Source: Coenobita brevimanus (Eukaryota; Arthropoda; Malacostraca; Decapoda; Coenobitidae). From it: 64,000 bases of DNA. The stretch covers positions 8,104,895 through 8,168,894 of the forward strand of contig CM064658.1 of the NCBI GenBank assembly GCA_032717465.1, in the 5' to 3' direction. Made by a program: the position numbers and the translations under genes. The notes under the pieces were generated by a model, which saw only the letters and a list, made by a program, of their open reading frames with translations, made no database searches and was not told the DNA's origin. Below, in pieces: positions 8,899-18,116 of the stretch (position 1 is the stretch's first letter; each line of letters begins with the position of its first letter).

Positions 8899-10955
8899 TA
8901 CCTCTCCACCCTATCCCTCCATCTCCTTCTTGGCCTCCCCCTCTCTCTCCCACCTTCCACCTCACACACACCTCATCAGTCTCTCACTCTCCATCCTCTC
9001 CACATGGCCAAACCACCTCAGTGTGTTTCTCCTAATGCTTCCTATCACATTCACGTCAACACCACAATGCTCCTTCACTTCCTCGTTTATCAGTCTGTCT
9101 CTCCATGTAACTTCATACGCTCCTCTCAGATAACTCATTTCCACTGCTCTCACTCTTGTGTCCCTCCAAGAAGGTCCAAGCCTCACTTCCATACAATAGA
9201 GTTGGTATCACAGTACTGTCATGCAGTAACTTTTTCACTTCCATGCTCACTTCCCTGTTTCTTATCAATGCTTTCAAGGAACCAGCAACCTTTCTTCCTT
9301 GTTGTACCTTTTCAAGCACATCACCCTCTAAACTTCCATTCTTTACTCATCACATTACCCAAGTACTTAAACGTACTCATATTGCCCATTTCCTCATCAT
9401 CCAACCTCACTGTACATTCACTGACTTGATTTTTCTTGAAGACCATAACTTCACTCTTCCTTGCATTCACCTTTAGATTCCGTTTCATACACACTCTCCC
9501 AGATTTATCCACCAAGCCATGCAGTTCCCCTTTGTCTTCACTTAACAACACAGAATCATCTGCAAACAACAGTACAGGGAGTTTTCAAACACTTCCCTCT
9601 CTCATTAGGGCCACACCAACATCCACTGCCCTATCTTGTACCACTTTTAAAACCCCATCCATTTAAAGACTGAACAACCATGGAGACATGACACATCCCT
9701 GTTCCAGTCCAACCTTCAAATGGAAAAATTCACTCAGTTCACAATTCACATGCACTGCAACCCCAGCACCTTCATACACACTTTTTACGGCATTCAACAA
9801 CTTCCCACTTACTCCATATATTCTTAATACTTTCCACAGTCCTTGTCTATCCACCCTGTCATATGCTTTCTCCAAATCCATGAAGGTTGCATACAACTTC
9901 TTTCCCTTCCCTAGTAACTTTTCCACCAAAGGTCTAAGAATGAATGAATATCTGATCTACCCAACTTTTTCCCTTCCTAAAACCTCCCGGTTCTTCTTCA
10001 GCTAATTCCTCTGTTATTTCCCTAACTCTGCCAATAAGTATCCTACCATATGCTTTTCCTGTTACACAAAGAAGACAAATGCCCCTGTGATTACCACACA
10101 CTTCTTTTTCCCCTCCTCCTTTGTACAGGAGAATAATTACAGTATACCCGACTACCAATCCTCCGGAACTGCACCTTCCTCCCAGGCCAAACTGCACATC
10201 TTCCACATCCAATCCACTACTATCTTTCTCTCATGCTTCAGCACCCCACCATCAACTGGGGCTTTCCCCATTTTGACTTTCTTCATTGCTTCCACAACTT
10301 CCATCCTACTGATTTCTTCCTCTCATCTCTCATCCTTCTGTCTCCCAGCCATTCTCCAGCCACTTATACTCGGATTACTTTCATTCTTTGTGTTCAGTAA
10401 TACCGTAAAGTGTTCTCTCCATCTGCTCAGTTTTTCTCCCTTCTCCACCAGCAATCCACCATTTTCATCTTTCTCTCCCGAGTTATCTTCATTTTCACCC
10501 TGTCTAACTCTCTTTACCTCATTCCAGAACATTTTCTTACATTCCCTTCACTTTACACTCAAATTCCTTCCAAATTCCTTATCCACTTACTCCACACTCT
10601 CTCCCACTAAATTTTTCACATCTCTCTTCCTCTACACATGTAACTCTTGCTTCCATCTCTCAGCTTCTTCCACACCTCTACTTCTCATCCACTCACTATA
10701 TGCTTTCTTCTTCTGCGCCACAGCCTGTCCCACCTCTTCATTCCACCATGCTGCTCCCTGCACCCTCCCTTACCTCCTCTTCACCTCACACACCACTCCA
10801 CATGCCGCACAGACCACTGTTTTGGACGTTTTGCACACACCCTCTGCTTCCCCCATCTGCTCCAATCCGTATTTACCTATTCGCTCTTCCACTTCTCTCT
10901 TATATTCTGCCTTTTTTCCATCCTCTTGTAAACATTCCACCCTCCTTGTATGATG

Positions 10956-11126
10956 ATAATATCAGATGATAATACTGTATATTAATATTCTTGGTCAGCC
11001 ATAAGCTGTATTGATTATTTTGGATATCACTGGACCCCACCTGAGGAATACTTTTTGTAGGTACTGTATTTTACATTATGAAATACTGCCATGTAAACCA
11101 GGAATGTATTTTTGTACCCATTGCAG
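10956..11126 (+). other. Sequence upstream of the first visible RGP1 exon
   Basis: Probably intron, because the exon at 11127 is preceded by a TTGCAG acceptor. No earlier RGP1 exon was recognised here. Confidence 0.5.
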
Positions 11127-11276
11127 TTGTGTACAAGGAGACACTCCCATGCGATGCACCACCAACCTACCGAGGGCAGCTACTGAAGTATGCTTACAAG
11201 ATTACCATTGGTACACAGAGACTTGGAGCACCTACTAAGCTACTGAGGATACCCATCAGAGTTATTGTTTTGCAAG
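11127..11276 (+). CDS. RGP1: RGP1 homologue, internal exon (first visible)
   Basis: RGP1 pairs with RIC1 as the guanine-nucleotide exchange factor for Rab6 and acts in retrograde transport to the Golgi. This 150-bp exon lies between an acceptor (TTGCAG, AG at 11125-11126) and a donor (CAAG|GTAC, GT at 11277). It reads YRGQLLKYAYKITIGTQRLG and then RIPIRVIVLQ, the conserved strand just before the middle of RGP1, where vertebrate proteins have a very similar RGQ...KY.YKLTIG and RVPLRVLVL pattern. It ends after the first base of a codon, and the exon at 14779 supplies the other two. The N-terminal ~150 residues of the protein are not in recognisable form upstream. Recognition is from remembered family conservation, not an alignment. 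Confidence 0.82.
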
Positions 11277-11352
11277 GTACAGTAGTGATAGTTCTCATGC
11301 TGGTGATAATTCTACTATCAAGTTTCTGTTCGGAATAGGTCACAAAAAGAGA

Positions 11353-11353
11353 T

Positions 11354-11388
<35 letters not shown>
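11353..11388 (+). repeat. (AC)n microsatellite
   Basis: An uninterrupted run of AC dinucleotides inside the first visible RGP1 intron. Confidence 0.95.
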
Positions 11389-11390
<2 letters not shown>

Positions 11391-11439
11391 GACAGAACAC
11401 TCGAATCCCAGTTCAAGTGACCCAAGTTCAAGCCACGCT

Positions 11440-11690
11440 TAGACTGCGCTGTTTGCATGGGTGAGGTGAGCTCTCACCTGTCAAGTGTAGTTCAAGGCGC
11501 ACTGTGGTGGCAGACCCACAAGGGTTCGAAACTCAGTGGGGTAGAGCTTAGGCCATCTGTCCCCTTGTGCCTACGCCTCACTCCAACCTCGATGAGGCTT
11601 GGCAGTGTGTCGGTGCTCCTCAGGAGCAGCAAGGGTCAGTCTGTTGACCCCCGTAGGTTAGGATACTAGATTAACCCGTTAACTGCTCTA
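11440..11690 (+). repeat. Possible tRNA-derived SINE fragment
   Basis: GGGTTCGAAACTC at ~11521 is a good B-box match, and TAGTTCAAGGCG about 40 bp earlier is a weak A box. The surrounding ~250 bp has no ORF of note. No second copy was seen in this window, so the SINE call is tentative. Confidence 0.4.
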
Positions 11691-11761
11691 TACATCCTGG
11701 GCTGTTCCGAGTGCGACTGCTCAATACAGCCCTGGCTACGCAGGTGAAATTCGAATATAGT

Positions 11762-11836
11762 GCCATGGTGACCAAGGCCGACCCATGCAAGCATGTTTGA
11801 GCCCTCAAAACCGAAACCGAAAACAAAATGAAAACC
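11762..11836 (+). repeat. LINE A 3' tail fragment
   Basis: GTGACCAAGGCCGACCCATG followed by CAAGCATGTTTGAGCC and a CCGAAA-rich end matches the 3' end of LINE A at 25840-25888. The coding part is absent. Confidence 0.65.
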
Positions 11837-12334
11837 ATACATTCCAATAGGGAATCAGACACTTTGATGTTCATCTATGGCTTTACCAAGGTAAATATTG
11901 AGCTAATATTTCGTTACTATGTACTTTGGCATGTGTTCTATCAATTCCTATGACAAAATTTGGCCTTTGGGAAATTTCATTTTTACCCCTATGTCCGCAC
12001 ACCACAGACACCTCCAAAAAACCGCCATGCGCAGTTATCGGGTTAAGGACTTGTGTATTTTCAGATTCTGGCTGCGATGAGTAAATAAACCGAAAATTAT
12101 TATTATTATTATTAAACATAGCAAGAAATATGACCATCACGATAATGACAGTGTAACTAATGTAACATTATATCATCAGGTCTGAGTGAGGCATGTGTAT
12201 ACAGTGAGAGTGGTGAGTTGGCACCATCAAACCCATTCCTACATACACCACAGCGTGACACACCGCGACACACTGCGTTCCAGATAATTCAGGTATATAA
12301 TATATAAGAAGGCATGGATATGTGAAACTGTGCC

Positions 12335-13905
12335 AGCAGAGTAGAAAAAGGCTGTGATTGTGCCCCTGTACAAAAATAAAGGTGAGTGAAGTGAGTGCAA
12401 GAATTATCGTGGCATTAGTTTATCGAGTGTTGTAGGGAAGGTGTATGGAAGAATTATTATAGAGAAAGTAAGAGAGATATCAGGAGTCCTAGTGAGTGAT
12501 GAGCAGGGTGGTGCCAGGAGTGGCAGAGGATGTGTGGATCAAATATTTGCAATGAGACAGATAGTGGAGAAGGCTTGTGAGAAGGACTGTAAGGTGTTTA
12601 TGGCATTTATGGATCGGGAAAAAGCATATAACAAAGTAGACAGAGAACGTTTGTGGAAGGTTTTGTGCATGTACGTTGTGGATGATAAGCTGTAAGGTGC
12701 CGTCAAGAGTTTTTATGAAGGCAGTGAAGCATATGTAAGGGTAAATGGGCATCTGAGTGAATGGTTCATGATAATGTGGGCATGCGACAAGGTTGTGTGA
12801 CATCCCCATGGTTATTCAATATATACATGGATGGGGTGATGAGAGAAGTAAAAACACGAGTGATGGAGAGAGGGATGGCGTTCGTAATCAGTGGTGATGG
12901 ATGGAATATCTGAAATTTGTTGTATGCTGATGATGCAGTACTACGAGCATATACCGGACAAGAACTTGATAGACTAGTGCAGAGTTTTGTTTATGTCTGA
13001 GCATCATGCCTTGAGAGTAAATGTAGAAAAGAGTAAAGTGATGGTAATGAAGGTAACTTTCAGAGTGATGTTACAGTGAATGGAGAGAGACTGGCATTGG
13101 TGAGAGAGTTCAAATACCTGGGTACAGTGATAGAAAAGAGAGGAAAATGTGCAAAAGAAGTGGAAAGTAGAGTGACACAAGGAAGGCCTCGATAAGAAAC
13201 AGTGGCTTGTGTGTTGCAGCTGTGTGAGGCTTACATGAAGGAGTGTTAGTGCCAACTTTAACATTATGGATGTGAGACTATGGTGAAGCAGGAAAATGAA
13301 AAGTCAAGAGTGAGAGCAGTGGAGATGGGACTGCTGAAGGAATGTGTGTGGAGCACAGAGAGTGGATAGGATACGGAAGAATGTGATTCATGAAAGATGC
13401 TGAGTGAGGAACTCTGTGGACACCAGAATCGAAGAGAGTGTACTGAGATGATTTGGTCGTGTGGAGAAAGTGGATAACATAGAATGGTGAAAAAAGTATA
13501 TCTGAGTGAATTTGAAGGAGGGAGGCGGTGAGGTAGGCCAAGGAGAAGGTGGAGGGATATTGTGGATGAGGTATGGTAGTCGGTGAGGCTAGGGGACTGG
13601 CAAGAGATTGAGCTAGCTAGATAAATGTTGTGAGAAGATGTGCATGATCAGGGATTTGGCACCCCTTTTTAACATGACAGCATTCGGATTGACTTTATCG
13701 GATACGTTCGTGTGAATCTACGGAATATGGTGAAAGTTTTTTTGGCGTATCAGGTAAAGCCAGGATTCTGGGGGTTTGAATGATGAGTGAATGGAAGCAT
13801 GGCCCAGTGGACTGGCCAAACTTGGGCTGTCTGGACATTGCTGCTTCCAACCCTGCCCTAGGGTGGGAAAGGAGGTCCATATGATGATGATGATGATGAT
13901 GATAT
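12335..13905 (+). mobile_element. LINE C copy C1, plus strand, degraded
   Basis: 5'-truncated LINE with an RT entry region (GRGCVDQIFAMRQIVEKA, 12441-12695), AFMDREKAYNKVDRERLW, then GCVTSPWLF and LLYADDAVL (near 12920). REFKYLGTV (near 13110) and LRWFGRVEKVDN-like (near 13450) follow. Several frameshifts and stops separate these blocks. The 3' UTR (13640-13870) contains TTGGCACCCCTTTTTAAC and CCCTGCCCTAGGGTGGGAAA and ends in (ATG)n. Family C is related to B in its C-terminal WFGHVE motif but differs in UTR and tail. Probably RTE-like. Confidence 0.75.
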
Positions 13906-13985
13906 CTTTTAACCAACCTATACTGTTCATTTCCCATTGCTGAATAATATATAGTAATTTTAGCCAGAATAAAATGCAAAGTGCA

Positions 13986-14215
13986 CCCTACCAGTTCATC
14001 ATCATCATCATCCAGACCTCCTTTCCCACCCTAGGGCAGGGTGAGGAGTAGCAATGTCCAGACAGCCCAGATTTGCCCAATCCAGTGGGCCATGCCTCCA
14101 TTCACTCATCATTCAAGCCCCCGGAATCCTGGCTCTATCAGATACCGGTATGCCAAAAACATTCACCATGTTTTGTGGCTTCACATAAACGTATCTGGTA
14201 GCGTCCCTACCAGTT
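13986..14215 (-). mobile_element. 5'-truncated LINE C 3' end, minus strand, with target duplication
   Basis: This is the inverted LINE C 3' UTR (CATCATCATCATCCAGACC to TATCTGGTAGCG). The 11-bp sequence CCCTACCAGTT flanks it at 13986-13996 and 14205-14215, a target-site duplication. It faces the C1 copy across ~80 bp, so the two tails form an inverted pair. Confidence 0.85.
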
Positions 14216-14778
14216 AAAGAGAAATTAAGATGAATGAGGAAATTCACATTGTAGTGCTGATGTGAATATCCTGGAAAGTGTTAGGAGGAGTAACTTAATA
14301 TGGTTGATCAAGGGAGTGTGAGTGAGGGGGAGAGGGGAGGTTGTGTGCATCTGCATTTACAGGACCAGCCTTAGAGGTTTCATTTTCACTGACCGCAGAA
14401 AGTTTTAGTCAGCAGAGGGGAGGCTTAGACAGAGGGCCAAACACAGTAATATAATTTTTTTAGAGCATCAATAGTACCTTGTTGTTTAAATTTGGTCAAT
14501 GATTGATGAGAGAGGGCAGCCTAGTGGCAAAGAATAGAGTGACATAGAGATGATTTGTTTGTGTTCACCCCTTGCAAGATCTGGTTATAGATAGATCCTA
14601 TGATGTGGCCACTCATTCCAGAATTAGGGTGTCTGGGTATAAATAGCTAGACTGATCACTTTATTGAACAAAAAGACACCTTAAGTAGTCAGTTAGTTAA
14701 TCCAAACAGCATTTCTCCATGTGATCAGACTGTATCAACTTGTCCATTGGTAGCAGGAATGTATTGATGTCATTGTAG
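14216..14778 (+). other. RGP1 intron sequence, no feature seen
   Basis: AT-rich sequence up to the exon acceptor at 14777-14778 without a recognised repeat or ORF. Confidence 0.5.
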
Positions 14779-14972
14779 TGTACGGATTAATTTATAAAAA
14801 TCACATCACCCGTGAACAGAATGCATCAACACGCAAGAACCTGAACCAGTACAACATAACCAACACTCGAGGCAAAGTCGTGCGCTTCTGCATCTACAAG
14901 ACCAGCTTTAGGCTCGGTGAGGATATTGTGGCAACCTTCGACTTTACAGAGGCTGAAGTTCCTTGTGTTCAG
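14779..14972 (+). CDS. RGP1: RGP1 homologue, second visible exon
   Basis: The acceptor is CATTGTAG (AG 14777-14778). The first two bases complete the Val codon begun by the previous exon. The exon encodes YNITNTRGKVVRFCIYKTSF, then RLGEDIVATFDFTEAEVPC. This is the hallmark centre of RGP1, where family members read YNI...RGKV..F.I.K...RLGED followed by an acidic strand and PC.Q. It ends in phase 0 at VQ|GTGAGT. Compared with vertebrate RGP1 the preceding linker is shorter; a missed small exon is possible, but the phase match argues for direct joining. Confidence 0.88.
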
Positions 14973-15439
14973 GTGAGTGTCTTGTGTACATTGTGTCCCA
15001 TGAGATTTTGTTAAATGTATGAAAGTTGTTCATGAGCAAATGTCACAAAAAATGCTATATCACCGTGGGTCCAATTCTCAAGTCAGTCTGTTGGTTTATC
15101 TGTCTACATATCCGTCTGTCTACATCTGTCATTGTCCATCTGTTTGTGAGAGCTATATTTACTGATGACCTTATGAATGAAAATGGTCTTCCTCACAGTG
15201 AACCAGTGAGGTCATCAGTAATTGTAGCTCCATGATGGGTGTGAATTGGAACAGACTGATAATGCATTCTTTCTCTCCCTCCCTTCTGTTCTCTCCTTCC
15301 CTCAAACCCTGACCTCATGAAGTTTCTAAAAAATCTCATAGGACACCCCATATATGACAAGTGAAGGGAGTAGAAATGAGTTAACAGAGAGGAAACATGT
15401 TGAGTCAGCTGGAGAGGCAGATAGACAAATGAAGGAGAT

Positions 15440-15530
15440 GCATTCAGATGTTGATGTGTATGTGTTGTAGAAGTACCCTGAGATGGTTTGGCCATGATGA
15501 TGATTATGATGATGATGATGATGATGTTGA
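15440..15530 (+). repeat. LINE C-terminal scrap with (GAT)n
   Basis: The plus strand reads RSTLRWFGH and then runs into (GAT)n. The piece resembles the WFGH coding end of LINE B/C fused to a GAT repeat, inside an RGP1 intron. Confidence 0.5.
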
Positions 15531-15570
15531 CCTTCAGAAATTAATCTGTTCATATATCTCCTCCATACAG

Positions 15571-15748
15571 TACTCAGTGACGCTGCAGAGTGAGGAGATC
15601 ATTGCAGAATCCTGCCGTCAGCGGGTCAACCAAAAGCCGATGTTGGTGGCATACAGCAAGAGCCATGAAGTTTGTTTAAATCTATCTCACACACACCTTC
15701 TCCTGCCCATACCACTGCATCTCACACCTACATTTACTACAGATTTGG
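15571..15748 (+). CDS. RGP1: RGP1 homologue, third visible exon
   Basis: The acceptor is CCATACAG (15563-15570). The exon reads YSVTLQSEE in phase 0 directly after the VQ of the previous exon, then a variable stretch, then HEVCLNLSHTHLLLPIPLHL and TPTFTTDL. Family members show the same order: a SVSLQTEE strand, a charged variable loop, then SLPIPL...TPGF.T. It ends TTGG|GTATGT after one base of a codon, and the exon at 30818 supplies the rest. The last ~65 bp, including the donor, are duplicated at 15828-15896 and more weakly at 16346-16415. Confidence 0.88.
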
Positions 15749-15827
15749 GTATGTGTTTGTGTCTTTGATTCTTTACCTGTGTCTGTCTTTGTGTCTGATT
15801 TGTGTGTGCCTATGTGTTTCTACTTCT

Positions 15828-15896
15828 CTGACACACATCTTCTCCTACCCAGACCCACTCTACCTCACACCAGCTTTTATTGATATGGGTATGTTT
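15828..15896 (+). pseudogene. Duplicate of the RGP1 exon 3' end with a donor-like site
   Basis: The block CTGACACACATCTTCTCCTA to GATATGGGTATGTT matches the end of the exon at 15684-15750, including the GGTATGT donor. It reads PDPLYLTPAFIDMG in the matching frame. The TG-rich sequence between the two resembles the intron start, so this looks like a tandem unit of ~140 bp. Confidence 0.7.
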
Positions 15897-15949
15897 CAAT
15901 TTATATGTCGCTCACCATCCACTCACCTGATGTAGTGCTGGTTTCGGGT

Positions 15950-16290
15950 GACTGCCCTTTCCTCATGTGTCTTTCTTTCCTTCTTTTTTTCCTCATCCTT
16001 CTGTCAATGGGTGACTCAAATGGTTTCCTGCACCCCAAGAAACCATTTACTATGCTGGTTGGTAATCATATAACCAACTTATGGCACCTGGTGGTTTAGT
16101 GGGTAATTAAGGTGCTCAACTGGATTGAGCTGGTGTAGGTATATATCCAAGGGATGGCTGGTGATTATTGCTCACCTACAGCCACTCAGGGAAAAGTGAG
16201 GCTGGTCACTCTCATCTTAAATGTCAGGACCATCTTGCCTAGCCCCGAGCTCTTACGCTCCTCATGGGGCACCACAGAATTAGATGATGT
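15950..16290 (+). repeat. Interspersed repeat S2, tRNA-like SINE candidate
   Basis: A pyrimidine-rich head is followed by GGTGACTCAAATGGTTTCCT, then TGGTTTAGTGGGTAATTAAGG (A-box-like) and a degenerate B box at AGGTATATATCC, ending near CTCATGGGGC and GATGATGTATG. The copy at 59690-60110 has the same order on the other strand, with GGTTTATATCC at the B-box place. SINE status is inferred from these boxes. Confidence 0.6.
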
Positions 16291-16345
16291 ATGTTTGTAT
16301 GTACAGTATGTGTCTTTGTGTGTTATTTTGTGTGTGTCTGTGTCT

Positions 16346-16415
16346 CATCATGTCCCACACATACCTTCCCCTGTCTGTACCACTCCATCTCATACCTACT
16401 TTAACTACAGATCTT
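16346..16415 (+). pseudogene. Third, diverged copy of the RGP1 exon 3' end
   Basis: This reads SHTYLPLSVPLHLIPTLTTD, matching the RGP1 exon tail, but the donor is lost (GATCTTGTTAC instead of GATTTGGGTATG). Repeat S2 sits between this copy and the second one. Confidence 0.65.
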
Positions 16416-16497
16416 GTTACTTCTTTGGCTGTATTTTTTTGTTTGTTTCTGTTTAGTGTGTATTTACCTACGGTAGTTGTGATATACAGGAAATGAG

Positions 16498-17955
16498 ATG
16501 CTCATGGGGTCCCGTCTCTCTTTCTCGATAAGACAAATTTTGCATTGAACTTGTTTAAGTTTTTAGACTGGATGATCTCTTTGCCCAGGCTATTCCATGG
16601 GCCTGTGCATCTATATGGAAAGTTATATTTCTTGATATCCTTCAAGGAACTTGGCTTTTTCAGTTTCATTCCGTGCCCTCTTGTTACTGTCCCATCCCAT
16701 ACAAACAGATCTTTTCTGTCAGCTTTATCTACTCCCATCACAGTCCTGAACACTGCAATCATGTTGCCCTTCTCTCTCCTTTCCTCCAGGGAAGGCAGAG
16801 CCAGCTTTTCCAGCCTCTCTCTCCATGACAGATCTGCCAGGCTGGGGACCATCTTGGTTGCTGTTCTTTGTATTCTCTTGATCTGTTTATATCTTTCTTT
16901 TTGTGTGGGGACCACACTACTGCCGCATATTCCAACGTGGGGCGGATCATGGCCTCTATAAATTTTTTCATCGTCTTCTCATCCATGTAATGGAATGCCA
17001 CTCTTATGTTAGTCAAGAGATTGCACGTCTCTCTGACTATCTTGTTAATGTGTTTTTCCGGTGACAAACTATCCTGGACCAACACTCCCAAATCTTTCTC
17101 TTCCGTCACTTTTGTGATTGGTTCATTACCCATCATATAATTCAGTGATGGCCTCTTGGTACTTTTACCCATTTCCAATATTTTACATTTTTTTTGCATT
17201 AAATTTCATTTCCCACATCCGGCTCCAATCATGAATCCTATCTGGGTCTTCCTGTGGCATTTACAGTCTTCCTTGACTTCTCCTCTCCTCAAGATATTTG
17301 CATCATCAGCAAACAGACTTGCATAACTGTTCATTCCATCTACCATATCATTTACCTAAATCAGGAACATTACTGGCGCTAACACCAAGCCCTGTGGGAC
17401 TCCACTTGTTACTTCCCGTCATCCAGACATCTTTTCCTTTATAACTGACCTCATTTGTCTGTCTCTCAAGAAGTCTCTCATCCACTCCAGGAGGTTTCCT
17501 TTCAGTCCTCCTATGCGCTCCAAGTTGCACATTAGTCGCGTGTGGGATACCATGTCAAAGGCTTTCTCCAACTCTAAATGCACATAGTCCACCCAGCTGT
17601 CTCTCGTCTGTAGGACGTCCATTGCTCTAGACTAAAAGCTCAGCAAGTTGGAAACACATGACTTTCCACTTCTGAATCCAAACTGACTCTTAGCCAATAT
17701 GTTCATCTCCTCCAGATATTTTATCCATTTATCTTTCAGGATTCTCTTGCACAATTTTGCAACTATGCTGGTCAGGGACACTGGTCTATAATTCAGGGGT
17801 TCTTCCTTGTTTCCTCCCTTACAAATTGGTGCCACATTTGCCCTTTTCCATTCCTGAGGCACTTTCCCTTCTTCCAGTGAACACACAGTTAGAGACTTCA
17901 CCAGATCCTGTTTCAGAAATCTGCCACTAGGTTCACTTCCGTTGCCCAGGTAGGC
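16498..17955 (-). mobile_element. LINE D copy D1 (CR1/L2-like), minus strand, RT to C-terminus
   Basis: On the minus strand the order is: RT entry (GRFLKQDLVKSL, EGKVPQEWKRANVAPICKGG, NYRPVSLTSIVAKL, 17632-17930); the catalytic strand DYVHLELEKAFDMVSHTRL (17419-17622; Glu stands where the first Asp is usual); then the GLGVSASNV area (near 17380). A thumb/C-terminal block DLGVLVQDSLSPEKHI and RPTLEYAAVVWSPHKK follows (16759-17199). The end is a CR1/L2-type tail (RCTGPWNSLGKEIIQSKNLN, near 16560). Stops and frameshifts separate the pieces. 5' parts (nuclease, ORF1) are absent. Confidence 0.8.
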
Positions 17956-18116
17956 ATTGAAAAAGTATCCAGTGCTTAATTTCTTTTTAATTTTGACACA
18001 AAGTAAAACACCTCAGAACATATTTTACTCATCAAATTACCCAGATGGCATGATAATGCTACAAAGAAATTACAATATGGGAGCCCTTTGATTGTATATA
18101 ATGTATTATAAGTGTC
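17956..18116. other. Spacer between LINE D1 and LINE B2
   Basis: About 160 bp with no recognised feature. Confidence 0.4.

Larger units (their letters stand above)
5780..10955 (-). mobile_element. LINE B copy B1, minus strand, interrupted by a SINE and a Tigger element
   Basis: Read on the minus strand, the LINE runs from ~10955 (5'-truncated) to a CTAT-rich tail near 5780. Coding pieces in order are: a linker with GEKLSRWREHF (near 10430); an RT entry region with HRGICLL and GFRKGKSWVDQIF (9934-10212); the catalytic palm start AAFMDLEKAYDRVDRQG-like (9663-9929) with GLEQGCVMSPWLF; FADDSVLLSE (near 9560); and the C-terminal LRWFGHVERM motif (near 9010). Frameshifts and stops separate them. 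Removing 5799-6161 and 6270-8898 rejoins a continuous LINE B 3' end comparable with 61018-61400. The C-terminal WFGHVERM region and the upstream nuclease seen in copy B2 suggest an RTE-like LINE. Confidence 0.8.

Noticed and set aside
10087..10953. A 288-codon plus-strand ORF rich in Ser, Pro, Leu and Phe
   Set aside because: It is the antisense of LINE B1 coding sequence. The same composition appears opposite every LINE B copy (for example 26608-27378, 61404-62015).
13695..13979. His-rich ORF on the minus strand
   Set aside because: Produced by the (ATG)n tail of LINE C1.
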